64,000 bases of DNA from Thysanoteuthis rhombus (taxonomy: Eukaryota > Mollusca > Cephalopoda > Oegopsida > Thysanoteuthidae), in contig OY735203.1 in assembly GCA_963457665.1 (NCBI GenBank), positions 5,879,850 through 5,943,849 on the forward strand, written 5' to 3'. This document shows, piece by piece, positions 23,426-35,985 of this stretch. A model generated the notes under the pieces. The model was given only the letters and a program-made list of their open reading frames with translations. It ran no database searches and was not told the DNA's origin. The translations under genes and the position numbers were made by a program. Position 1 is the first letter of the stretch, and the number at the start of each line of letters is the position of its first letter.

Positions 23426-24290
23426 TAAATGTGCATATTAAATCTAATTTATCACCTAAAAGAAAACTTCTCTTAAAAAAATCTAGCATTATAAGCAAGA
23501 CATTTTCAGTCTAAAAAACAAAAACCTTGTTTTTTCAATAATGGACCAGCCTTGATTCGGGTGGTTCAGATTTTGGCAAGAAAATATGCTATGCTGGCAT
23601 CTGGATTAAATTCATCCGTAATTCAGTGAATAAAATTTTTCCACACCTGAAAGTTAACTCGAAATATGAGAGGTGTTCATCCATGTTAACAAGAGAAATC
23701 ATTTGAAAAATGGACATTTGAAAACTGACGTATGATTTTAGACTTCACTTAGATATATCTGGGTAATGAATCTTGAGATGGAGATTTTGGAAAACTTCTT
23801 GAAAAAATTCGTACAGGTAACATGTACTAAAAAAAAAGAGTTAATATTCTCCTGAGAACAAATTTTTTGACAGGGTGTATTAGAGTGTGCATATCTGACA
23901 CAATATAAAGTGAATGTACTTTTTTCAGAAAAGTCGGTAGATACAGAGCAATCAGTAAGGATGACTACCATTGATAAGTGTAAAAAGCACCATATTAATT
24001 TGTGTGAGTAAAAAAAGATTCTGCATGTACATCTATTTATGAGAGAGAGGGTGGAAAAGAAAAAAATAAATTATGTATCTGATAAAATAGAATTGGGAAA
24101 ACTGCTAATTTGTGATAACATTTCAGCTGTACGAATTTTTTTTTCCTGTTTTAGACGGAGTGTTCTTTTGCATTCTTGTATTAATGGAGAGGATGCCATA
24201 TGTTTATGCGAAGCTTTCTTGAATTTTTACTTTTATTCTGAAATCTTATAATTACAGAATATTACATTTAGCTGACTCTAGAAATTCTCA
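23426..24290. other. No recognisable gene
   Basis: AT-rich DNA before the satellite array. Short frames only, none recognised. Confidence 0.45.
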
Positions 24291-24294
24291 ACAC

Positions 24295-27200
24295 TAGTTT
24301 TATGATGAAGCAATGTTCTTATTTTTCATTTCTTACTAGTTTTATGAAGAAGTCTTGTACTTGATATTCCTTTCATAATAGTTCTCTGATTAAGTCTTGT
24401 CTTTATTATTCATTTCTGACGTTTTTTGAAGAAGCATTGTTTTTATTCATTTCTTACTAGTTTTATGATGAAGCTTTATTCTTATCCTTGCCTTACTAGG
24501 TTTATGATGACACATTGTTCTTAAATCTTTTTCCAACTAGTTTTATGATAGGGCCTTGTCTTTATTATTCATTGATTAGTAGGTTCATGATGAACCCACG
24601 TCCTTAATGTCCTTTTTTAGCAAGTCATATGATGAAGCCTCGTCCTTTTCATTTCTTTCTTATTTTTAAGGATGAAGCCTTGTCCTTAGTATTCATTTCT
24701 TTCTTATTTTTAAGGATGAAGCCTTGTCCTTAGTATTCATTTCTTTCTAATTTTTAAGGATGAAGTCTTGTCCTTAGTATTCATTTCTTTCTAATTTTTA
24801 AGGATGAAGCCTTGTCCTTAGTATTCATTTCTTTCTAATTTTTAAGGATGAAGCCTTGTCCTTAGTATTCATTTCTTTCTTATTTTTAAGGATGAAGCCT
24901 TGTCCTTAGTATTCATTTCTTTCTTATTTTTAAGGATGAAGCCTTGTCCTTAGTATTCATTTCTTTCTAATTTTTAAGGATGAAGTCTTGTCCTTAGTAT
25001 TCATTTCTTTCTAATTTTTAAGGATGAAGCCTTGTCCTTAGTATTCATTTCTTTCTAATTTTTAAGGATGAAGCCTTGTCCTTAGTATTCATTTCTTTCT
25101 AATTTTTAAGGATGAAGCCTTGTCCTTAGTATTCATTTCTTTCTTATTTTTAAGGATGAAGCCTTGTCCTTAGTATTCATTTCTTTCTTATTTTTAAGGA
25201 TGAAGCCTTGTCCTTAGTATTCATTTCTTTCTAATTTTTAAGGATGAAGTCTTGTCCTTAGTATTCATTTCTTTCTAATTTTTAAGGATGAAGCCTTGTC
25301 CTTAGTATTCATTTCTTTCTAATTTTTAAGGATGAAGCCTTGTCCTTAGTATTCATTTCTTTCTTATTTTTAAGGATGAAGTCTTGTCCTTAGTATTCAT
25401 TCCTTTCTAATTTTTAAGGATGAAGCCTTGTCCTTAGTATTCATTTCTTTCTAATTTTTAAGGATGAAGCCTTGTCCTTAGTATTCATTTCTTTCTTATT
25501 TTTAAGGATGAAGTCTTGTCCTTAGTATTCATTTCTTTCTTATTTTTAAGGATGAAGCCTTGTCCTTAGTATTCATTTCTTTCTTATTTTTAAGGATGAA
25601 GCCTTGTCCTTAGTATTCATTTCTTTCTTATTTTTAAGGATGAAGCCTTGTCCTTAGTATTCATTTCTTTCTTATTTTTAAGGATGAAGCCTTGTCCTTA
25701 GTATTCATTTCTTTCTTATTTTTAAGGATGAAGCCTTGTCCTTAGTATTCATTTCTTTCTAATTTTTAAGGATGAAGCCTTGTCCTTAGTATTCATTTCT
25801 TTCTTATTTTTAAGGATGAAGCCTTGTCCTTAGTATTCATTTCTTTCTAATTTTTAAGGATGAAGTCTTGTCCTTAGTATTCATTTCTTTCTAATTTTTA
25901 AGGATGAAGCCTTGTCCTTAGTATTCATTTCTTTCTAATTTTTAAGGATGAAGCCTTGTCCTTAGTATTCATTTCTTTCTTATTTTTAAGGATGAAGCCT
26001 TGTCCTTAGTATTCATTTCTTTCTTATTTTTAAGGATGAAGCCTTGTCCTTAGTATTCATTTCTTTCTAATTTTTAAGGATGAAGTCTTGTCCTTAGTAT
26101 TCATTTCTTTCTAATTTTTAAGGATGAAGCCTTGTCCTTAGTATTCATTTCTTTCTAATTTTTAAGGATGAAGCCTTGTCCTTAGTATTCATTTCTTTCT
26201 TATTTTTAAGGATGAAGCCTTGTCCTTAGTATTCATTTCTTTCTTATTTTTAAGGATGAAGCCTTGTCCTTAGTATTCATTTCTTTCTAATTTTTAAGGA
26301 TGAAGCCTTGTCCTTAGTATTCATTTCTTTCTTATTTTTAAGGATGAAGCCTTGTCCTTAGTATTCATTTCTTTCTAATTTTTAAGGATGAAGCCTTGTC
26401 CTTAGTATTCATTTCTTTCTTATTTTTAAGGATGAAGCCTTGTCCTTAGTATTCATTTCTTTCTAATTTTTAAGGATGAAGTCTTGTCCTTAGTATTCAT
26501 TTCTTTCTAATTTTTAAGGATGAAGCCTTGTCCTTAGTATTCATTTCTTTCTAATTTTTAAGGATGAAGCCTTGTCCTTAGTATTCATTTCTTTCTTATT
26601 TTTAAGGATGAAGCCTTGTCCTTAGTATTCATTTCTTTCTTATTTTTAAGGATGAAGCCTTGTCCTTAGTATTCATTTCTTTCGAATTTTTAAGGATGAA
26701 GTCTTGTCCTTAGTATTCATTTCTTTCTAATTTTTAAGGATGAAGCCTTGTCCTTAGTATTCATTTCTTTCTAATTTTTAAGGATGAAGCCTTGTCCTTA
26801 GTATTCATTTCTTTCTTATTTTTAAGGATGAAGCCTTGTCCTTAGTATTCATTTCTTTCTTATTTTTAAGGATGAAGCCTTGTCCTTAGTATTCATTTCT
26901 TTCTAATTTTTAAGGATGAAGTCTTGTCCTTAGTATTCATTTCTTTCTAATTTTTAAGGATGAAGCCTTGTCCTTAGTATTCATTTCTTTCTAATTTTTA
27001 AGGATGAAGCCTTGTCCTTAGTATTCATTTCTTTCTAATTTTTAAGGATGAAGCCTTGTCCTTAGTATTCATTTCTTTCTTATTTTTAAGGATGAAGCCT
27101 TGTCCTTAGTATTCATTTCTTTCTTATTTTTAAGGATGAAGCCTTGTCCTTAGTATTCATTTCTTTCTTATTTTTAAGGATGAAGTCTTGTCCTTAGTAT

Positions 27201-27835
27201 TCATTTCTTTCTTATTTTTAAGGATGAAGCCTTGTCCTTAGTATTCATTTCTTTCTTATTTTTAAGGATGAAGCCTTGTCCTTAGTATTCATTTCTTTCT
27301 AATTTTTAAGGATGAAGCCTTGTCCTTAGTATTCATTTCCTTCTAATTTCTAAGGATGAAGCCTTGTCCTTATCATTCTATTTTTACGATGAAACCTTAT
27401 TCTCATTATTCTTTTTTTTTTGTTAGGATGAAACCTCTTCTTTAGTATTCATTTCATACTATTATTGAAGGATGGAGCTTTGTCTTTATGATTCATTTTT
27501 TTACTTGTTTTATGATCTAGCCTTGTGCTTACAATCCAACTCCTTATAGTTTTATGAAGAAACCATGTCTTGGTATTCATTTCATAGAAGTTTTCAAGGA
27601 AAAAACCTTGTCCTTAATATTCATTTTTTACTCGTTTTAAGGATGGACCTTTGTCCTTAATAGTTTCATAATAAAGCTATGTCCTTAGTATTCATCTTTG
27701 AAGAGTTTCATGATAAAGCCTTGTCCTTAATTTTCATTTCTTTCTAGTTTTGAAGGATCAAGCCTTGTCCTAAGTATTCATTCCTTACTAGTTTTTAAGG
27801 GTGGAGCCTTGTACTCATTACAATTAGTTTTCCTC
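24295..27835. repeat. 44-bp satellite / minisatellite array with higher-order structure
   Basis: The unit starts AAGGATGAAGCCTTGTCCTT and then runs through a T/A-rich half to position 44. From 24668 to 27352 every unit start falls exactly 44 bases after the last (61 intervals, no insertion or deletion). Almost all variation sits at unit position 11 (C or T) and position 38 (A or T). Flanks at 24.3-24.66 kb and 27.38-27.83 kb hold diverged, irregularly spaced copies, the usual sign of an array homogenised in its centre. Every frame contains stops, so it is not coding. The variants form recurring five-unit blocks (see findings). Confidence 0.97.
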
Positions 27836-27921
27836 TCATCTTAATTTTGTTGCATGTAATCACAAATCTCAGGATACTTTCACACTTACTCTGTTACTGC
27901 TGAGTGACTGGAATGAATTGG

Positions 27922-28111
27922 AAATAAAGAATAGCCTTCTGATTAGAATTGCATATGCCTCCCTTATCCTTAGGCACCTATTTAACAAGATGCTGCCACA
28001 GTCAAACTGAGAAAGCTTAACTGGCTGACGTTAGGGCCTAATAGTCATAATCAGACACTCCCAAGGATAAAGGATGCATATTCAAATCTCATCAAAGCCT
28101 ATTCTCTATTT
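27922..28111. mobile_element. Inverted pair of SINE-like arms beside the satellite
   Basis: The left arm (27922-27975) is the reverse complement of the right arm (about 28056-28111) with moderate divergence. Matching words are AATAAAGAATAG with CTATTCTCTATT, and TATCCTTAGG with CCAAGGATAA. The right arm has a box B-like ATTCAAATCTC, so both arms may derive from a tRNA-related SINE. Alternatively it is a foldback element with an ~80-base loop. Confidence 0.55.
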
Positions 28112-28337
28112 TTGATATATGCTGCTGGTGGTTATAGGGAAAATGTGAAAATCATCTGAGAGCTTTGATAAAAAGCTAATCATCAAATCAACAGAAATAA
28201 GATGAAAGAGAGACTAGTAAAAAAAGAAATTTCAACCACTCATAATGGCAAGATATTTGAAACAAGGCAGCTAAGAAGTCGGATAGATTTTTGAATACAT
28301 CTGAATGTATATATGTGCTCTATTCAAAACTGTCAAC

Positions 28338-28655
28338 ATAGGTTACTTTAGTTCTTAAATGAGACTGGCTAACTGGTTGCCGTTGTATGTGTCATGCATA
28401 CAGGCATCACTAAGGGAGATAGAAGGCTGAAAATTGAAATATTTTTACCTTATGTCGAGAAAAACAAATTTTTCTCTTACAAAGCCCAAACCTGTCATGG
28501 CAGTAGATAATTGAAAATATTTCTGTGTCCATGCTTGTTTTCTGAAAATTTCAAGTCTTAGATGATCAAAAAGGAGTAGCTTAACCATTGATCACCCACA
28601 ACAAGGCATGTTGCCTAAAGACATGTCATTTTCTATTAAGAGACTAACCAGATCT
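28338..28655 (+). repeat. Repeat family B copy
   Basis: Starts with CTGTCAACATAGGTTACTTT, has CATGCATACAGGCATCAC and AGGCTGAAAATT, and ends with TTCTATTAAGAGACTAACCAG. It is the same order as in the other copies but with an internal loss. I find no protein. Confidence 0.65.
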
Positions 28656-29454
28656 GTACATGTTATCTATCTACATTTTCATTCAAATCCTCACATATAT
28701 ATATATGCACATAGGATATAAAACCCAACCAATGTTTTTGTTTTTGAGAAGATAATTTTGTAGGCAATCAAATGAGAAGAAAGAAAAAAAAAGTATTTTT
28801 TTCAAATACTGTGTCAGTGAGTCTGGCGTCTTTGTTCAATTCTTAAAAAATGTTTTTTCAGCTGCAGGAGAGTTTGGCAATTTTCTTGTTGGTGGAATCC
28901 AAGTGGAAGTTTCTTCATGCAAAGGATGATGGTGTCTAACAATCGAGAAAGAGTTTTGCTTTGGCTGGAATTATTAAGGAAGAAAGAATACTGAGCTCAG
29001 CTGAAAAAACAAGAAGGGAAGCAATTAGAATCCATGGATAAATACTTTTTTCTCTATCTGGCTTTTATAACTTATTCGAATTTGTTTCCAGACAAGAAAA
29101 AAAAACAAAACTTGATAGACTTTTTATAAAAAGATATTTGAAGCGAATAATATAACTTTAGCTTCAGTATTAACTCCTCGTAGTCTGTCTAGGATTTAGG
29201 CATAAGCTAAATAAACTACTGTTGGGGCCTTAAAAAAAAAAAAAAGGCATGTAGGTTTTCAAGTTTTGTGGGAACTTCTGGCATGAATTTTTAACAAGGG
29301 TTGTCCAAGATTTATTAATCAGCACTAACCACAACAGAACAATTTAATCTCTGTTGCTGGGTTCAGGCTATTCAGGTTTTCTGGCATTTATGTGTATCTA
29401 TCTAGATTTTGGTTGGAATTTAAGATTTTGCACACACACATCCATCAATGAGTT
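28656..29454. other. No recognisable gene
   Basis: AT-rich DNA between two repeat B copies, with an A-run at 29232. Nothing recognised. Confidence 0.4.
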
Positions 29455-29575
29455 GGGAAAAGGACTTTTTTTTTGTCATTTGAAAATCAGTCCCCACAAA
29501 ATAGATTTTCAAAGAGGGGTTCAATATACTATGTAAATTTATCCTAAATAAGTGATTCATAATTTCCCTTGAAAT
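29455..29575 (+). repeat. Repeat family B, internal fragment
   Basis: CAGTCCCCACAAAATAG, GGGGTTCAATATACTATGTA and ATCCTAAAT correspond to the middle of family B. Both ends are missing. Confidence 0.45.
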
Positions 29576-32500
29576 GCTTGTAAAAACCAGGCACTGCCAC
29601 AGATGATTAGCACAAGGTCAAATTTCTAAAAGATTTGGCTACAATCAAGCCTACTTTTAGTGATTTCCATGATCAACACACTGTAGTGTCCTAGCTCTCT
29701 AAACAGTTATGGCTCTTTGTATATGCATTCATAGAAATTAAAATCCCTGTATGTATGCTAACAGGCATCCAGTCTCTTTATTAACTGCAGTGAACATGTA
29801 TGTGTGGTCAGACTCCCGAGCAGAAAACCCACCACCACAAGTGTACTTTCAGCCTATATACTGATACCAACAAGAATATCATACACACAGCATACAGACA
29901 CTTACTAACAATTGTATTTTGGAAAAATTTGTCAAATTTAAGATTTAATCCTTTGTCCTTTCCTTTTCTGCTCGAAATATTCAATATAATTGTGCAGAAT
30001 AGATGAATAAAGCTCAGTGTAAGAGTACTGATAAAGACAGTGGGTAGTAATGTGAAAACTTGAAACCTTCCTGAAAAGTATGCTGTTTAAATACTGTTGA
30101 CATGAAAATACAAGCATTATTGTTTCTTCTTTTTCCTCCCTACTTCCAGAATATGATGTTTCTATATATTCAATCCTTTGAGAGAAAAATGATTTTGATA
30201 TATTTGTTTATGAATCCTATAAACTTTGGGTTATGTAAACAGCTTGCAATAATAATAGAATGCATGAGACATTGGCTTTGCAATCTATCAACTTCATTGG
30301 TTGTATTACATACATAAAACTGTAGTAGCTATGCTTGTTTTCTATTGGGTGACCCCAACAGTTCATTCTGTTCTCATCATTAAATGGCATTAGAAGTGTT
30401 TAGTTTTGATCTACTTCATTCAAAAAGGTAATTACTTTTGATTATATGGCCACAGCTAGTATTTTGAGAGGAAATTTTAAAAACTGGTGTATTTTCAGTT
30501 ACTGATTATAACATCGAGGTTGGAAGATAAAAAAAAGCATCTTATGCTGAACTTTTAAGATAGGTAAAAATGCATCTGAAATACCATTTTTTTTTTTCCA
30601 GAGAAAAGTCTTGGAATACTTACTGCACATGAAAATACTTCGGTAAAAGTATATCCTTAAGAGAATATGCTACTGATATTATTCTTCAATGTTTTGTGAC
30701 AATGTTTTTGTCTGATTATTACTCAGGGTATCCTTTGAGGGAGGGAATTGAATTAGCTTCTGTTTTCAAACTTGAGGTTATTATTTGATTTTCTATCTAG
30801 ACGTGTTATTTGAAAATGAGTTCAATATTGCCATTACAAAGTTTCAGTTTTACACAGTTTAAGCAAAGTTTGATTTAACTTAAAAAAAAGATTCAAACTA
30901 CACGTAAAAGGTAATTGTTTACATTTATATTTGTTAATACTGTATATTTTGTGCAACGTGTGAATCTATGAGCCTCTTGAAAACCTAATGATTTGTAGAT
31001 ATTTATAAGCCTAGATTAGTCTAGCACTCAACAATAATAGCGGGCCATCCAGTGAGGACTGAACTCATGATGGCTTGTTTGATTATCTTGCTAACTATAG
31101 TTTTATAACAGTCACCTCTACACTTAGTTTAGTCATGCACTGGACTACAGCATTGGGGCATCTAGTGAAGATTGAACTTACTACACTTGCAATGATCCCC
31201 CAAAACATCTATTGCTCTATAGCAGGGACTTGAGATGATGGTTGATTCTGTCACTGAATAAAATGGGTCAGAAGGAAGATTGTATTGCATCAATCTTTGG
31301 TGTTCAAAATCATAGTCCGTTACTGTGATCACTGGCACGAGTTTGAAATACATAACTCCCTCAGCCAATAAGTAGGCTTTTGTTGGCATGTTAATACTTT
31401 GTAAGGAAAACCCACTCTCTGCAGTAAATATATTGTCTGTAATTTTGAGAAAAGTATTAAACCTTCAGAATTTTCTATTGACTATTAAATTTTTTGTATC
31501 CTTGATATGCCACAATATTTCAGACGATCCATTCTTCAATCTTCGTCATGTGTATTGTCCATGAGAAGAGATGGAGAAGTCCATTACTTCTGAAGAACAA
31601 TTGTCAGTTTAAAACAATTTTGATGAAGTTCACATCTAACCTTAAGTATGAGGTTTAGTAAGTAACAAACAAGATCTTCACCATGTTTTGAGTTTAATGA
31701 CTGTTGGTAAAATATCTGCATGTCTTGCACAAGGTAATAACCTTCAAGTTCCCAAGCATTGTTTTGTTATTCTTCTGTTGAAAGATATCTTCATAATTCA
31801 TTGTTATAATGGTATCAACTGAGAGGAAAAAATTTTTCTCACTTACTAAACTTTCATACCAGAGTCCATATGACATGAGCATCCTTTACGACAAGACACA
31901 TTAGTTTCCAAAAGATCACTGAACAGAAAAGCAGATTAGATACTTTCTTGCTGCAATGTTTCTCTTATATTTTCTTTGCTATATTGAAAGTGTCTTTGTA
32001 GATTCTGGACAGCGTAAAACTATCTTGACAGAGCTAATATGAAGCTTTCGTTTTATCAACTAGAAAAGAAAAAAAGGATTTTAAGTGACATATTGTCTTT
32101 TGATCACTACTGCAATTTTGGAGTGCCATGTAAGTCGTTTCTAAAAAGTAACTTTCTAATAATAACTTAACTGTTAAATAGCCTACACCAATGGAACAAG
32201 AATTTTAAAAAAATTACTTCCATGTCATATTTAAGATAATTCTGTGTTACACTGAAGTATTATTTCTAGCTTATGTCTTTTTTTTGTAGATATAGATTTA
32301 AGCTTAGAAGATTGCAGTAAGATACCAAAAGAATGGTTTAATAAGGAATGTTTCTGTTCTTATGCTGAAATATGAAATAGCTAATGAGTTATTGTTGGAA
32401 GCATATATAACAGGTGAAGGTTTAAGTATTTATTATCAGCTGAAATATGGTCCAATTACTCAACACTCCAATGTAATATCAGAAAGAAAATTCAGCAGTG

Positions 32501-32665
32501 TTCATCATAAATACAAAAGTATTCTGAATATATTAATATTGTATATTTGAAATAATACTAATTCATTGATAGTGAGTATATTAGACATGATTTGTTTTCT
32601 AGAATTGTTGATAAGTTTGGCTATGTACCTAACAATGCTAACCTGAGGTTTATATAATTATATTG
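29576..32665. other. No recognisable gene; two weak tRNA-like repeats
   Basis: Three kilobases of AT-rich DNA without a gene. Near 31021-31090 and 31133-31190 two related minus-strand words (box B-like GTTCAGTCCTCAC and GTTCAATCTTCAC, each followed by TGGATGGCCC or AGATGCCCC) look like SINE remnants. A similar GTGAGGATTGAACCAG occurs at 42.64 kb. Confidence 0.35.
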
Positions 32666-32669
32666 AATC

Positions 32670-32966
32670 ATCATAGCCCCACAAATGGCCTGCCCAACTG
32701 ACCTACCAACCAACCAGCCAGCCAAGTGAACTTCAGATATATCTCTTTTTGCTCATCTGTGTATGCTTCAGGACTCAACTGGTTGCATTTTTTCGATTAA
32801 AACCTTAAAAATTTGGAGTAGCACACTGCTGGGCACTATCTAAAAACAGTTTTTTGGGGGTCCCTTTCATAGCTTTGGATCAAAAGTGCCCAAATCTTGC
32901 AATGGTATTTTTTTTTTGTTTGATTATTCTTAATAGTTGGTTCTAGTACATGCGCAAGGTTCGGAT
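32670..32966 (+). repeat. Repeat family A copy
   Basis: Contains AGCCAGCCAAGTGAACTT, CCTTAAAAATTTGGAGTAGC, GCCCAAATCTTGCAATGGTA and a closing GTTCTAGTACATGCGCAAGG, in the family A order. More diverged than the 14.0 and 46.1 kb copies. Confidence 0.6.
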
Positions 32967-32969
32967 ATA

Positions 32970-33057
32970 TACCATATTTTGTTGTATATAAGACACCTCT
33001 TAAAAAAATCCAAAACTTGATAAATTGAGTTGTGTCTATTTTCAGTGGATATATGGA
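32970..33057. mobile_element. Short MITE with TACCATATTTT... ends
   Basis: The left end, TACCATATTTTGTTGTATAT followed by AAGACACC, has a partial inverted counterpart (GTTGTGTCTATTTT...ATATGG) about 60 bases on. It is the same terminal design as the 56.5-kb MITE, a family whose ends resemble GGCATATAAGACGCACC in many animal genomes. Internally shrunken. Confidence 0.45.
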
Positions 33058-33829
33058 TATATGGATATTGACCATGTATAAGGAATCATTACAATTTTGA
33101 TTCTAAGTTCCATGGTTATTCCAAAAGAGTAGAAGTTTTTAAAGTTTTAGAAAAGATAGGGAATGATGTATTAGTAATAAAAAGTCTGAATATAAAAAAA
33201 AAATGTATGAATGCACAAACAAAGGGACTGACTTACCATACACTTACATTGTAAATTGGACCCACACTAAAAAACTATTTTGTGTGTGTATCAAAAATCA
33301 ACAAACTTTTTTCTAGACATAATAAGGAGTGAAGCTTTGAATATTCAAAGATGAACCAGTTTAAATACTGAAGAAACCTATGCAAACAGTTTTGGTTGGC
33401 AGGTTCTAATATATCTGAAAGCATATTAAAAGTATTAAGATGCCTATACTGCTAACATATAAGCGGTCACTAAGTATTATGTCATTATACATATCTTGTT
33501 TTATGTACAAGTGGACTAACAAAACTGACCCTATGCCAATAAATGGCTGAACTGAGACATTGAAAACCTGGGTTCTTGGTTAAAACTGGGTCAATTGCAG
33601 CCATAGGAACTCATACAATGAGCCGGACAGAGAGCTTGATTTGCCCAAAATTTTAGTTTTGTTCGAATTAGTCTAACTTTCCACAAATTCAATATAACCA
33701 CATAAGGTTATGACAGCTGCATGAGGAAGAAACAATTTTATTGGATTTGGAAAATCATGTTTTCATTTCATGAAAAAATGAAAATAAATAGTACAGTTAT
33801 GTTTATATAAAAAAATTGCCAATATTTTC
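33058..33829. other. No recognisable gene
   Basis: AT-rich DNA. Nothing recognised. Confidence 0.4.
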
Positions 33830-34012
33830 TGAACCTATCAAGTTTATCTTGCCAGCTCATTTTCTGCTGGCCTTGGTACTGCATTTGATCTCTGAGGATC
33901 CATGTTGTGATTCGTGATGTCCATTGGTTGTCTGCCATTCTTGTTACATGACCAGTCCATTGCCATTTGAGTTTCCTAATGGAATCTATGAGGTCCTGGA
34001 CTCCTGAAACTA
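33830..34012 (-). pseudogene. RTE-like LINE 1, short C-terminal fragment
   Basis: On the minus strand it covers the NGNGLVM..RMADNQWTS..-type end of ORF2, visible on the plus strand as the complement of TGTCCATTGGTTGTCTGCC. It is cut at both sides, lacks the tail, and ends abruptly at CTCCTG near 34010. Confidence 0.75.
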
Positions 34013-35639
34013 CAAAAGTTTGAATATTTTATCAAAAGATGACATAGTTGAAGCAATAACCTTTTTCCCAACAATCTACAATGATGGTAAGTCATCTCAA
34101 TGGAGTTTTGTAGTTTTAATGGTCACAAATCCGGTAAAAGTACAAATTATAGCTAATCTATTACTGTACTTTTTTTAATGGTTTAAAAATGCTTGGAAAG
34201 GTGATAACCAGAAGAAGAAGATATATCAGGTAAATATCGAGGATGCTGCAAGACATTATATTCCAATTCTCTTGGCTTAGATACATTGCGACACTGTCAA
34301 TAGAGCATATCATCCGGTTCATGTCAGGGGGAGGGAAGAAAGGTGAAGAAATAGGCCTTTCTTTTTGCCTTGAGGTTATGTGATAGGGCCATTGTTGAAG
34401 TTGTAAAATCTCTGGAAAGTGCTCGAGCAGCTTTTTTATGGATAGTTGGTTGCCGCTATTGATGATTCTTTATAATTGAGAATAGATCAAAGCCTCTATT
34501 GAGGTTTATAATTGGTATCATATGTTTCCAGATCTAGACCTGTTGAACAAATAGAGGGTCACAATTCTGGGAGCACAAGACATTACATGGGCAGACAAAC
34601 AGCAAATATAACCTGCGCCATGTCTGATCAATGTCCTCAGATCAGATTAGGGTCAGTTGGTCACTATTCTTGGGGCATCAGAAAGTATCAATGTTTGCAA
34701 AAGATATGCATATGTCAGCAGTCAACAAAGCAGCTGATAGAGTTTATAGACATTCAAAAGGTGGCCACTAAAGCAGCCAACCGTGTTGAAAAAATTATTG
34801 CCCTGGCTAGTGAAGGGCAAAAAAAAAGCAGCATGGCTGTTTGTTGCTGGAAACATTTCTATAAAATTATGATCAATAGCTATCCTTATTTCTTTAACCA
34901 CGAGATGTCACACAACTAGAATATTCCATTCAACTAATGGCCATAAATATCTGAAGCATTTTGACATCAATCCATTCTCTGGTGCTTAGAACTCTTTTTA
35001 GTTGGTAAGTAGAATAAAGCGAGAACAATTCAAGTGGAACAAATAATAGATATAGCGATAAATACCAAAGACCTTCCAAGGAAATGTGATAAATGTTACA
35101 ATACATAAATGGAAGTGCCAATTCATGTTCTATGTGGAGTTTTTGGCAAGAATGATAATACTTCAGCTAAACCTCTAAACTGTGCTCTTAGCAATATCAT
35201 GATACTTAGTTTAATCATAAATAGATCTCTCTCTCTCTCATATCTCAAAACTCTCCCCAAGAATCTATGTTTGCAAAGCCATCCATTTACACACATATTT
35301 ATATATATATATAGGAATGACTCTGTGAACAAAGATTTTTGGGAAGATTTTTCCTCAGCAGTAGGACCATAGCCAGTGGGGGCCTGTTAATCCTCAGGGT
35401 GAGAATAACCCTAATTGATGTGTGTGTTTATATATATATATATATAACACCATATGATGAACTTCTATGCAAATTTTTCTGTTTATTTGTGCTCAAATGG
35501 TTGATTTACCTTCATATCATATCATAATGAAAACGACATCATAAAAACTCTCAAAACTTCATGTCTGATCATCACACATTAAAACTTGAGATGAATTGAA
35601 AACCTAAAAGAAAATATATATATATATACATATATATAT
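34013..35639. other. Unassigned; contains a 135-residue open frame
   Basis: A frame at 34512-34919 has a plausible composition (NITCAMSDQCPQIRLGSVGH, CICQQSTKQLIEFIDIQKVA, KAANRVEKIIALASEGQKK) and is preceded by a TTTCCAG acceptor-like word. I recognise no family and see no companion exon. It could be an exon, a domain of an unknown element, or chance. (AT)n runs lie at 35428-35446 and 35614-35642. Confidence 0.25.
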
Positions 35640-35945
35640 ATAAACGCTCCCTTATTTAGCGTTGAGCACTCTCCAAGTGAGGTAACTCGTTCATTGTAAG
35701 CTTATGCAATGCTCTTCCAACATGGAATGGAACACTCTGGTGGATAAGGAATATATGCGATAAATATATCGCTTAAATTCAACCTTACTGACCGTCCAGT
35801 TTCATAGAGTAGAGGGAGGATACCAGCCTCCAGGTCTGAAGCTAAGGTTTCGATACTGCCTTGTGGTCCTGGATGAAATAATGGATAGTCTACAGCCACA
35901 CTGAAGAGTTGTAATGCGATGGAACAGCTGTCTGTGGATGACACA
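35640..35945 (-). mobile_element. SINE family 3, copy 1
   Basis: Its reverse complement aligns over about 270 bases with 59757-60035. Shared words are GACTATCCATTAT, CCTTAGCTTCAGACC / CCTTTGCTTCAGACC, GAGGCTGG, GGTCAGTAAG, GGAAGAGCATTG, AGCTTACAATGAAC and the AGAGTGCTCAA...GGAGCG end. The body is non-coding in both copies, and the 95-residue frame across it is not conserved in the other copy. The (GAT)n tail is absent; an (AT)n tract sits at that end. Confidence 0.7.
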
Positions 35946-35948
35946 ATA

Positions 35949-35985
<37 letters not shown>
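35949..35985. repeat. (AT)n(GA)n microsatellite
   Basis: Short TA run followed by about 13 GA units, directly at the 5' side of the SINE 3 copy. Confidence 0.95.

Noticed and set aside
24668-27395. CRISPR-like regular array
   Set aside because: Units are contiguous 44-mers with no unique spacers, no cas genes, and an animal-genome context. It is a satellite.
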